From a candidate division WOR-3 bacterium (lineage in GTDB: Bacteria > SDB-A), in assembly GCA_016934535.1 (NCBI GenBank), contig JAFGSQ010000006.1, positions 66,617-103,798 on the forward strand: a stretch of 37,182 bases of DNA, written 5' to 3'. A model generated the notes under the pieces. The model saw only the letters and a program-made list of their open reading frames with translations. It did no database searches and was not told the origin of the DNA. The translations under genes and the position numbers were made by a program. This document shows positions 8,587 through 15,841 of the stretch, piece after piece; position 1 is the stretch's first letter, and the number at the start of each line of letters is the position of its first letter.

Positions 8587-8615
8587 AGTGTAAGAAAATT
8601 CTATCGTTTTGTCAA
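8587..8615 (-). promoter_or_regulatory. Promoter of the riboswitch-ktrBA operon
   Basis: A perfect -35 TTGACA (8615-8610), a 17-base spacer and TACACT (8592-8587; four of six matches) lie directly upstream of the riboswitch. A start near 8580 would give a leader of about 210 nt containing the whole aptamer, which supports both assignments. Confidence 0.7.
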
Positions 8616-8670
8616 CAATTCTTTTATAACACTCCGCATTGTAAAATGGTTTCGTTCATCTATCAGTTAC

Positions 8671-8976
8671 TTACCCCCAAAAGCAGCCTTTCTCATCCTC
8701 TGTTACGATTTTGAGAAACTTTTTCAAGGTCTTAACAACAGGTTCCGGATCGTAAGGATGCCATTTCAAGTCTCTTTTCATCCAATATATTTTCCATTGA
8801 TTTTTTGATTTTACGTGGACCGTCTTTGCAATCGGGTGTTCAATTTTCAGCATAGGATCACGCAAAGAAGATCGAATTTCAAAAATTATTATGCTTTGTT
8901 TTTCAATTTTATAAGCGATATCAATCCTGTCGCGAATTTCTTCCTTTGGCCGGATGCGATTGATGAAATTTTCCAT
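8671..8976 (-). CDS. DUF3024 family protein
   Basis: A 101-residue soluble protein matching the DUF3024 pattern: an N-terminal RIRPKEEIRDRIDIAYKIE segment, a central I-x-E-I-R-S strand with LRDP, then AKTVHVKSKNQWKIYWMKRDLKWHPY and the C-terminal CFWG. The Cys-Phe-Trp-Gly ending and the Trp-rich core are the family signature. The function of the family is not known; members are scattered among mobile gene cassettes and accessory regions in many phyla. The ATG at 8976 has only a weak ribosome site. It lies directly downstream of an attC-like hairpin, which would fit acquisition as a cassette neighbour (inference). Confidence 0.82.
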   Translation of the reverse strand: MENFINRIRPKEEIRDRIDIAYKIEKQSIIIFEIRSSLRDPMLKIEHPIAKTVHVKSKNQWKIYWMKRDLKWHPYDPEPVVKTLKKFLKIVTEDEKGCFWG

Positions 8977-9037
8977 CGTTTCAACTATATCTAAATTTTT
9001 TTATTCATACTATCATTGACTTTACATCATTATTTTA

Positions 9038-9142
9038 ATTTAACAACTGCAATGTAGCTCGTTTTGTTGCGGAGCAATACGACGAAAGCCTGGCGCCAGG
9101 GCCGCTTCAGCGAAGTACACGGCAACTGAAACGCTGTTATAT
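9038..9142 (-). repeat. attC-like imperfect hairpin after the CPBP gene
   Basis: A 105-bp imperfect inverted repeat lies between the CPBP-like gene and the DUF3024 gene. One end is ATTTAAC (9038-9044), which fits the integron RYYYAAC site. The other end is GTTATAT (9136-9142), one base off GTTRRRY. The centre is a perfect 12-bp palindrome, CCTGGCGCCAGG (9089-9100). The two arms can be aligned with interruptions, as in attC sites with extrahelical bases. Its base composition is richer in G+C than the surroundings. No integrase is nearby and I find no second copy, so this is a candidate only. Confidence 0.45.
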
Positions 9143-9181
9143 GCATACTTCCTACACCCTTCTTACTTCACATGCTATTTT

Positions 9182-9889
9182 TTATTTCATCAATCCAAAT
9201 GCCAAAGCGATAAAACCTGGACCGGATAAACATGCATGCAATATTATTGCCGTCCATGTATTATGTGTTTTTTGAGCAATAAAAGGAACGATTATTAATG
9301 TTGGTAAAAGAATGATCAAATTTCCTAATCCGAAAGCAAGATGAAATAAACCCCACAAAAACGCATTGAGCAACCAAGCGGATTTTCCAATTTTTCTTTC
9401 CATCCTCGGCAGAACGACTCCGCGCCAGACAAAATTTTCACCCAGAATATTTACGGGCCAGTATAAAGCCCAAAGAGCGAACATCCATAAATGCCCATTC
9501 GTCCATGCCTCCGCGTTCCTCGCAAAAGGGGGATTGGTATCCAGTTTCAGTAAACGGCAAAACGTAAATGCAATTCCACTGCCTACAATGATCCCCAAAA
9601 ATCCGAAAAACGTCTGTTTCAAATCATATTTTGTAAGTTTTCGAATCCTCAGCCTCTCCTTTAAGTTTTGCACTTTTCTTTCCGACAGTAAAATCAGTAT
9701 TCCTCCTGTAATAACAGGTACAAATATCATGGGTACGGATAAAATCATCCACGCACAAAGATTATTGACTTTGCGTTCGCTCAAAATCGGAACAGCCAGG
9801 TAAATGGTTATATATTGAAGCAGGCTTCCGATAATAAATATTGATGCATCTGGTATAAGCTTATATAGATTTTTGTCTTTACCAATCAT
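9182..9889 (-). CDS. CPBP family intramembrane protease-like protein, degenerate motifs
   Basis: A 235-residue membrane protein with about seven hydrophobic segments and the layout of the CPBP (Abi/CAAX) family of glutamic intramembrane proteases. Motif 1, usually EExxxR, reads ENFVWR, so the second Glu is Asn. Motif 2 (FxxxH) is present as LWGLFH. Motif 3, usually HxxxN or HxxxB, reads HACLS. The two non-consensus catalytic positions raise doubt about protease activity; some family members act as scaffolds or are simply divergent. The ATG at 9889 has no clear ribosome site. It is followed by an attC-like hairpin. In bacteria such proteins are linked to bacteriocin maturation or self-immunity, but nothing here shows a peptide partner. 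Confidence 0.75.
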   Translation of the reverse strand: MIGKDKNLYKLIPDASIFIIGSLLQYITIYLAVPILSERKVNNLCAWMILSVPMIFVPVITGGILILLSERKVQNLKERLRIRKLTKYDLKQTFFGFLGIIVGSGIAFTFCRLLKLDTNPPFARNAEAWTNGHLWMFALWALYWPVNILGENFVWRGVVLPRMERKIGKSAWLLNAFLWGLFHLAFGLGNLIILLPTLIIVPFIAQKTHNTWTAIILHACLSGPGFIALAFGLMK

Positions 9890-9991
9890 AATTTACAAAA
9901 CTTAGTTTCCATATTTTGCAAAAGTTGAGAAAAAGTTTAACATTCTGAAATTAATAGGCGAGAATCTTTTCTCTTTCTTTCAGTTCAAAAA

Positions 9992-10318
9992 TCATTGTTT
10001 TTTATTGAGCTTTGAAACAGCGGAAATAACTTCTTTTGTTACGTCTTTACCGCCTTTGCCGTTCAGATACAGGCTTTGTATTGTGTAAATCGGCCCCCAC
10101 GGAATTCCCCACCAGCCGAAAAGCCAGGTCAACAGTGAATACTTGAAAGAATATTTTATTTTCTTTTCGTTTCCCCTGACGAAATAAATCGCCGACACTC
10201 GTTTAAACGTTAGAATAACGATGGATACGCAGTACTGAAAAACAAGAAATTTCCCTCCGGCTGCAATTTCTCTCAAAAGGTCTTCTCCGCTAAAACCATC
10301 GATATTTTTAAATTTCAT
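9992..10318 (-). CDS. Small membrane protein of unknown function
   Basis: A 108-residue protein I cannot assign to a named family. It has a soluble N-terminus (FSGEDLLREIAAGGKF), a hydrophobic segment at about residues 23-41, a short basic loop (RGNEKKIKYSFKYS), and a second hydrophobic segment rich in Trp and Pro (WLFGWWGIPWGPIYTI, about 65-80). The C-terminus is soluble (GGKDVTKEVISAVSKL). The Trp-Gly-Pro pattern looks conserved rather than random. A good AGGAG ribosome site precedes the ATG at 10318. It starts 37 bp after the acyltransferase-domain gene and is probably co-transcribed with it. Confidence 0.7.
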   Translation of the reverse strand: MKFKNIDGFSGEDLLREIAAGGKFLVFQYCVSIVILTFKRVSAIYFVRGNEKKIKYSFKYSLLTWLFGWWGIPWGPIYTIQSLYLNGKGGKDVTKEVISAVSKLNKKQ

Positions 10319-10355
10319 GTTGACTCCTGCTTAATATATGCATTTTGTTACCTAA

Positions 10356-11147
10356 TTATTCATCAATGAATGATCCCTTTTGAATGTTCTGCGATATGTC
10401 GCTCAGAAACCTCGCCATTGGTGAACCGTCTATAACGTCGTGATCCATGAGAATCGTCATGTTGAGAATTTCTCTTATTTGGATATTGTCGCCTACTACG
10501 ACCGGTTTCTTTGTAATAGTGCTTATTCCGAAGCAAATCGGATGCACCGATACGGGAATGAACCATCCCGTTACATTTCCCATCATACCTATCGAAGTGA
10601 AAGCGACGTTCCCCATTTTCGAGTAAGCAGTTTTGGGATGCTTTAAAACGTAATTCCAGAAAAACCTTCGGGCAAAACCCGGCAGGACATAGTAAATGCG
10701 TTCATAGAAACTTGTCTTTCTCTGTAGGACGATGTCTTTTTCAGTAACTATTCTATCTTTCGCTTCGCTTATCTGCTCGGTTATGGATTCGACGTTCCTT
10801 TTATCTGCCTTTTCAATTATCAAAGGAACCGGAACTTTTTGTCCTAAGATTTCCTTCTCGACTATTAAAGAGACATTTATATCTTCAAAAATCCGGGCAC
10901 TGCATTTTCCTTCCAAATATGAAGCAGCCAGTTCGTATTCTTTTATCGTCTTGGATATCACTTTTATCAACCATGCCGTGAAAGAGATTCTACCTCTTTC
11001 CCGTTTATACTTTTTGATTTTCTCTCTTCCCGCCGTGACGTCAACTTCGATGAGTGCAGCAATGTGGTGCTTCTGCAGGCCGACCGAACATATGTCTATC
11101 GTGGCTATTCTCGTCTTGGGAAATCTGTGAATTTTCGATTTCGGCAT
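10356..11147 (-). CDS. Free-standing 2-oxoacid dehydrogenase acyltransferase (E2) catalytic domain protein
   Basis: A 263-residue protein corresponding to the C-terminal catalytic domain of E2 subunits of 2-oxoacid dehydrogenases, a chloramphenicol acetyltransferase-like fold. The catalytic signature is HDVIDG at residues 236-241: His as general base, with Asp-Gly as in HxxxDG. It lacks a lipoyl domain and an E1/E3-binding domain, and no E1 or E3 genes are nearby, so it is not a standard complex subunit. Stand-alone E2-like proteins of this length are known in many genomes; they may acylate small molecules or proteins. The ATG at 11147 has only a weak ribosome site (ACTTTAAAATAAAT). It precedes the small membrane protein gene by 37 bp. 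Confidence 0.85.
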   Translation of the reverse strand: MPKSKIHRFPKTRIATIDICSVGLQKHHIAALIEVDVTAGREKIKKYKRERGRISFTAWLIKVISKTIKEYELAASYLEGKCSARIFEDINVSLIVEKEILGQKVPVPLIIEKADKRNVESITEQISEAKDRIVTEKDIVLQRKTSFYERIYYVLPGFARRFFWNYVLKHPKTAYSKMGNVAFTSIGMMGNVTGWFIPVSVHPICFGISTITKKPVVVGDNIQIREILNMTILMDHDVIDGSPMARFLSDISQNIQKGSFIDE

Positions 11148-11187
11148 ATTTATTTTAAAGTTTTAACACTGAAATTTGTTGTTGCCG

Positions 11188-12831
11188 TTATTTTGTCAGA
11201 ACCAGCAAATAATTCCGTGTCTCTATTCCGCAAGTCAAACGGCAGACGTACTGGCCGGGAGGAAGATCGGAGCCGTCAATAATCGTTTCATGACTTCCGG
11301 GACCGTATATCTGTCCGTTCAAGAGACGTCTTACTTCCCTGCCCGTAAGATCGTACAAACTCAAACCGACCGATGAGATTTCGGACAGACAGAACCTTAT
11401 CACTGCCTTTTCTCTGAGAGGATTCGGAAAGCTTTCAAAATCCAAAATACCTTCAGACAATACAGGCTCTTCCTCGACATCTGTCGAGACATTTTCAAAT
11501 ATCACCAGATTGCCCGGATCGCTTGTCGTCCACCATACAGCTTCACCTTTTCCGTCGCTATCGAAATCTGATCCGAGAAGTCTTAAGCCGCTTTGACCCA
11601 CGGCAGTAGTTCCCAACTCCCAGTAAATTTCGAGGCTGTCGTCGCCTGCGTACTGGAATATCTGTGTATAGTTGGGTACCTGGCACATCAGCTCGTTAAA
11701 GCCGTCGCCGTCTATGTCTCCCGTCACAACTCCGCCATTGACGATTCCGGATGTTCGTTGATGTGTCCAAACGAGCTGAAAAGAATCATTGCCCGCCGAC
11801 TCGTACACCAAAAAAGACCACACCGCTGTAGGGAACCCTTCTCCTCCCGCGACTACAAAATCCCCTTTTCCGTCTCTGTCGAGGTCCGGGCCTGAAGTCA
11901 CCCAATAAAGATTGTTGGTCGGAATACTGTAATCGCTCCATACTTCCTGGTATTGATTGTCACCCGTACATTCTATTACATGAATGGATCCGACATTGTC
12001 GCCTGCTACGACCAGCACTATTTCTCTATTCCCGTCCCCGTCAAAATCTCCCGTTGCAAACTGACCGCATACATCGTAATACCCATAGCTAAGCGTATAA
12101 ACCTGTACAAAACTGTTGTCTCCGTTGTTTTCCCAAATGGACAGAAGACAATCGTGGTTTCCCTGACTCACGCCTATATATTCCCTGTAGCCATCCTCGT
12201 CGAGATCATCCATCAACATGTAATTGACACCGATGTTGTTTTCAGGCAAAACCAGAACGACAGAATCAGGGTATAATCCGGCTCCGCGGGACTCTACAAA
12301 AAACAGATCCCGGGGTACGCCGCTTGTTCCTGTTCCAAAGACCATTTCCGGTTTTCCGTCTTCATCTCCGTCGCCAGCACATAAAAAATATGTAAAATAT
12401 GATCCCACCGGGTTCGGATATACGAATGCGCATTCAAACTGATTGTCGGACAGTGACTTATAGACGTATGTCGTTTCGCCCCAATTGCTGTAGACAAGAT
12501 TATCCTGTCCGTCGCTGTTGAGGTCGTATACACGCAATTGTCCAGCAGAAAAAACATTGCCCGGGCACTGCCACTGGGCTATCAGAGTTAGGACTCCATC
12601 TGTTGTGAAATCACGTCCGGCATCTTCCATTGTTTGAGCCTGGCATGCTCCTTTTGCCTGCCATTTCAAAATTTCTCCACTCCAAAACGACCAATCAATT
12701 GAATCTGTCTTCAAAGTATATTGACGTTCGTCTATAATTATTTCACTGTTGCCGAGCGTGTTAGAATTCAAATTAACTTTCATGAAGGCTAAAACAAAAA
12801 CAATAACCGAAAATATTCTCAGCGCTTTCAT
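11188..12831 (-). CDS. Secreted FG-GAP/VCBS-like repeat protein with T9SS type A sorting domain
   Basis: A 547-residue exported protein. Residues 1-20 are a signal peptide. The body carries seven spaced Asp/Gly-rich loops of the form DxDxDGxxE, including DLNSDGQDN, DGDEDGKPE, DLDEDGYRE, DFDGDGNRE, DLDRDGKGD, DIDGDGFNE and DFDSDGKGE. These are calcium-binding loops of FG-GAP/VCBS-type beta-propeller blades. Residues from about 461 to the end form a Por/T9SS C-terminal sorting domain: FPNPLREKAVIRF, then LYDLTGREVRRL, then LPPGQYVCRL and a final strand. So it is predicted to cross the outer membrane by type IX secretion and stay surface-bound or be released. No enzymatic domain is visible. The ATG at 12831 follows AGAGG. 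This is the best taxonomic clue in the window. Confidence 0.9.
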   Translation of the reverse strand: MKALRIFSVIVFVLAFMKVNLNSNTLGNSEIIIDERQYTLKTDSIDWSFWSGEILKWQAKGACQAQTMEDAGRDFTTDGVLTLIAQWQCPGNVFSAGQLRVYDLNSDGQDNLVYSNWGETTYVYKSLSDNQFECAFVYPNPVGSYFTYFLCAGDGDEDGKPEMVFGTGTSGVPRDLFFVESRGAGLYPDSVVLVLPENNIGVNYMLMDDLDEDGYREYIGVSQGNHDCLLSIWENNGDNSFVQVYTLSYGYYDVCGQFATGDFDGDGNREIVLVVAGDNVGSIHVIECTGDNQYQEVWSDYSIPTNNLYWVTSGPDLDRDGKGDFVVAGGEGFPTAVWSFLVYESAGNDSFQLVWTHQRTSGIVNGGVVTGDIDGDGFNELMCQVPNYTQIFQYAGDDSLEIYWELGTTAVGQSGLRLLGSDFDSDGKGEAVWWTTSDPGNLVIFENVSTDVEEEPVLSEGILDFESFPNPLREKAVIRFCLSEISSVGLSLYDLTGREVRRLLNGQIYGPGSHETIIDGSDLPPGQYVCRLTCGIETRNYLLVLTK

Positions 12832-12929
12832 AAAAACCTCTCTTTAACAGGTGACATGTATAAATCTACCTGAACCTTTTCACATTTCATAGAAATTTCA
12901 AAATTAAATATCTTTATCATTCGCCCTCT

Positions 12930-14066
12930 TCATATTACTGTCAGGGCTTCATCCATGCTTTGAAGAAAAAAATCCACATCATCTAAGGTGATTGTCAGGG
13001 CAGGGTCCAGCCTCAAAACTTCAAAGTCCGGCCTTTTTACGAGAATTATTTTTTTCTCTATCAATTTTTCAAAAACATGATTTGCGTAAAAGTGCCTTTC
13101 TTCAAATTCAACAGCAATCATCAATCCTCTTCCCCTGACCTCTTTTATCTTTCCATGCCTGAACTTAATGACGTCAATTTCATCTTTTATCTTCTTTCCA
13201 ATGGATCTGCTCCTTGATAAAAGGTCTTCATTTTCAATAACTTCAATCACTTTGCCTGCCACTGCCGCTCCGAGCGGGTCGTTTTGATGAGACTGGGAAT
13301 GATGAAAGCTTTTTAAATCGATCCTTTTTATAATTTCATCGGAAATCGCAACACTGCTTACGGGATATCCGTTTCCGAGACCCTTGCCCATGGCGACTAT
13401 ATCGGGGACTATTCCGTAGTGTTCACAACCAAACCAATAACCGGTTCTTCCAATTCCTGTGGTGACCTCATTTGCTATTACCATCCCGCCGTTTTCCCTC
13501 ACCTTAGATGTTATTTCTGATATCAGTTCGTTTGGCGGGAAACCGACCAGTCCCATTGAACTGCCCGGTTCAAATACAAAAGCGGATATTTTTCCGAAAT
13601 CAATTTCATCAATTTTTTGACCGTTCATCCAATCGAAATTTATCCATTGTTTTGAACATCTCTCTCCTGTTGTTCCAAATGCCGACAGGTAGCAATTCTT
13701 CATCGTAAGTAAATACGGTTTATTCGATATGCTTTTGGCTAGTTTAACTGAAAACTCGACCGCTTCGCTTCCTGAACTTAGAAACACGCATTTTCCGGAA
13801 TTAAGTTTTGTTATTTCAAGTATTTTTCCTGCTGTTTGATCTATTACTGGATCGAGATAGCAGTAACCCGTGTGAATAATTTTACCCGCCTGTTCGGAGA
13901 TGATTTTTGTAATATCCGGATGACAGTGTCCAAGCGGCATGCACCAGATACCGGATTCGAGATCCAAATATCTGTTTCCATGGGAATCGAAAACCGAACA
14001 ATTCTCAGCCCTCACTATATTTTTAAACAACAGTTCATGGCCTGTTGTATTGAGAATATTTTTCAA
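12930..14066 (-). CDS. Class III (PLP-dependent) aminotransferase with Asp-to-Asn change
   Basis: A 378-residue aminotransferase of the class III (omega-amino/ornithine/glutamate-semialdehyde aminomutase) family. LDLESGIWCMPLGHCHP near the start, SSGSEAVEFSVKLA at 97-110, the EP of FEPGSS and the PLP lysine K228 in MGKGLGNGYPV are all in place. The strand usually read as DEV-TG-GRTG is ANEVTTGIGRTG, so the Asp that normally pairs with the pyridine nitrogen of PLP is Asn199. At 378 residues it is shorter than the usual 420-450. The start is TTG at 14066, preceded by AAGGCGG; no better ATG is available. It lies 34 bp after the radical SAM gene, so the two likely act together. The substrate is unknown. 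Confidence 0.88.
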   Translation of the reverse strand: MKNILNTTGHELLFKNIVRAENCSVFDSHGNRYLDLESGIWCMPLGHCHPDITKIISEQAGKIIHTGYCYLDPVIDQTAGKILEITKLNSGKCVFLSSGSEAVEFSVKLAKSISNKPYLLTMKNCYLSAFGTTGERCSKQWINFDWMNGQKIDEIDFGKISAFVFEPGSSMGLVGFPPNELISEITSKVRENGGMVIANEVTTGIGRTGYWFGCEHYGIVPDIVAMGKGLGNGYPVSSVAISDEIIKRIDLKSFHHSQSHQNDPLGAAVAGKVIEVIENEDLLSRSRSIGKKIKDEIDVIKFRHGKIKEVRGRGLMIAVEFEERHFYANHVFEKLIEKKIILVKRPDFEVLRLDPALTITLDDVDFFLQSMDEALTVI

Positions 14067-14100
14067 AAAACCGCCTTATTAAATGTATTAAACCTGACAA

Positions 14101-15195
14101 TCACTGTCTTTCCGTGCAAAAAGCATTTGTCTGCCATGCAATTTTTCTGACAATGTCATCGTGTTGAAAGAGCATACAGTTCTTTAGAGGGTTTTCTTTA
14201 TCGTGAAAAGTATTCCTCAACTGTTTGAAAAATTCAGAATTTAATATATCAAGAATGGATTTATCCCTTATATTGTCAACGGCATAGTGTGAAAACGGGC
14301 ATGGTTCGACATTGCCATTTGCGTTTATGTGAATGAAACCGTTTCCGGCTGACATGCACCCCGGTTTTTTGTACTCGTCTTCCGGGAAACTGAAAAAAGT
14401 AATCCCCGCCCTTTTATTAAGCTTCTGTATCTTCATTCTCTTTATTTTTATATCGTCTTCATCAAGTATCAATTCCCCGCGAAACGTCTTCGGCATAGGA
14501 ATATAATCTATAATAAATCCAAATTTCGCGCCGAACCTTAGAAGAGAATCCGCATATTTATATGACAGAACATCATTCAAATTTTTATGTGTAATCATGC
14601 AAGAGAAGCCGAAAGCGACATTATTCTCTTTGAAAAGAGACAAGGCTTTTGACACTTTCTCACCCATACCAAAACCTCTTCTGTGATCTATATATGAATC
14701 ATCTCCGTCCCAGGAGAGAACAGGTATAATATTTCTTGCTTTCTTTATTCTAATCGTCTTTTCACGATCTAACAGCGATCCGTTTGTAAAAAGAAAAAAC
14801 AGAATGTCTTTCTTTTCAGACAGCTTCTCAACCAAGCTCGGAAACAACAAAGGCTCTCCTCCAACGACGATAAATATGTAAATTCCCAGGTCTTTCGCTT
14901 GTTCCAGAATTCTTTCAACATCATTCATTTCGATTTGGTTTTCTTTGGGATAATGCCTGGCGTAACATCCAAGACAGTTCAAATTGCACTTCCATGTCAC
15001 GGATAAAATGCACACGTGAGGAACTGGTGTATTATAAGCCTCTTGTTTCTTTCTTCTTCTTCTCTCTCCAAGAAAGACGGTAATCAAGACAGTTAGAGTT
15101 TTGCACAGCAAATATAAATCAGGAGGAAAATCCTTTGTAAAAAATTTTCTCGTCGCTAAAAAGAAATAATTATATGAATTGATTTTTTTTTTCAT
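14101..15195 (-). CDS. Radical SAM protein with SPASM-like C-terminus
   Basis: A 364-residue radical S-adenosylmethionine enzyme. The [4Fe-4S]-binding CxxxCxxC is at residues 70, 74 and 77 (KCNLNCLGC), and the GGEP SAM-binding motif is at 112-115. A long N-terminal extension of about 60 residues with a hydrophobic stretch precedes the barrel. The C-terminal part has Cys280 followed by HINANGNVEPCPF with Cys299 and a further Cys340, the layout of a SPASM or twitch auxiliary-cluster domain, used in peptide modification and some small-molecule pathways. The ATG at 15195 has a weak ribosome site. The class III aminotransferase gene follows after 34 bp. No small precursor peptide gene is evident nearby, so RiPP maturation is not supported. 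Confidence 0.88.
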   Translation of the reverse strand: MKKKINSYNYFFLATRKFFTKDFPPDLYLLCKTLTVLITVFLGERRRRKKQEAYNTPVPHVCILSVTWKCNLNCLGCYARHYPKENQIEMNDVERILEQAKDLGIYIFIVVGGEPLLFPSLVEKLSEKKDILFFLFTNGSLLDREKTIRIKKARNIIPVLSWDGDDSYIDHRRGFGMGEKVSKALSLFKENNVAFGFSCMITHKNLNDVLSYKYADSLLRFGAKFGFIIDYIPMPKTFRGELILDEDDIKIKRMKIQKLNKRAGITFFSFPEDEYKKPGCMSAGNGFIHINANGNVEPCPFSHYAVDNIRDKSILDILNSEFFKQLRNTFHDKENPLKNCMLFQHDDIVRKIAWQTNAFCTERQ

Positions 15196-15314
15196 AAATT
15201 CAAGATTGTTTTTTTACTTTTTCAAACACTCAATTAATGCCTCTTAATCCAAAATCGCAACACCTATACCGATTGATTAAAATTTGTTTGTCCAATTAGT
15301 GTTCTTACGATTCA

Positions 15315-15734
15315 TTATTCTATCAAAAAAGTTTCTGATTTAAAATTGCTGTAATATCGCCCTTTATGGGCGGTAAATTTCAGCACACAATAATCCGGAT
15401 CTGAAACTCCTTTTGAATAATAGATCTCATCGCCTTCTCTCCAAATCATCTTTTTGCTTCTGGAATCATGCATAACCTTCATTTCTCCTATTAGCATGAC
15501 GCCTTTATAAAACTTTTTATCATAAAAATAAACACACGCCTTGGGATTTGATGTATACTGTTCCACTCTCATGGAAGATGTATTCGTAGTCAGATATATT
15601 TCCTTAATACCTTTTCTTTTTCTAGGAGACAGCATGGCTTTCATGTTCGGAAAACCATCTTTGTCTATCGAACCGATAATTGTGACGCTGGATTTATCAA
15701 TTATGTTACCAATTGTCTCTTCAGCATTTTTCAT
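15315..15734 (-). CDS. Pyridoxamine 5'-phosphate oxidase-like FMN-binding protein
   Basis: A 139-residue split-barrel flavin-binding protein of the general stress protein 26 type within the PNPOx-like superfamily. SSVTIIGSIDKDGFPNMKAML at the start is the usual first hairpin, and EIYLTTNTSSMRVEQYTSNPKACVYFYD gives the strand-helix-strand that contacts the flavin. VLIGEMKVMHD and a CVLKFTAHKGRYY end complete the fold. It is shorter than true PdxH (about 210) and lacks its C-terminal region, so vitamin B6 synthesis is unlikely; flavin-dependent reduction or flavin binding in stress is more plausible. The ATG at 15734 follows a strong AGGAGG. It is one of three paralogue-like proteins of this superfamily in the window. 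Confidence 0.88.
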   Translation of the reverse strand: MKNAEETIGNIIDKSSVTIIGSIDKDGFPNMKAMLSPRKRKGIKEIYLTTNTSSMRVEQYTSNPKACVYFYDKKFYKGVMLIGEMKVMHDSRSKKMIWREGDEIYYSKGVSDPDYCVLKFTAHKGRYYSNFKSETFLIE

Positions 15735-15841
15735 TGAGTCCTCCTGAAATTATTTATTATCACAGTTGCCTCTTTTATTTGTTCAGCCGGCAATATAGAT
15801 TTTGCACAAATCGTTTTATCTCGCAAACGTTTTTATTATCA

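Noticed and set aside
14101-15195. A RiPP maturation locus around the radical SAM gene
   Set aside because: No short precursor-like gene with a leader or repeated core lies on either strand next to it, and the neighbours are an aminotransferase and an FMN-binding protein.
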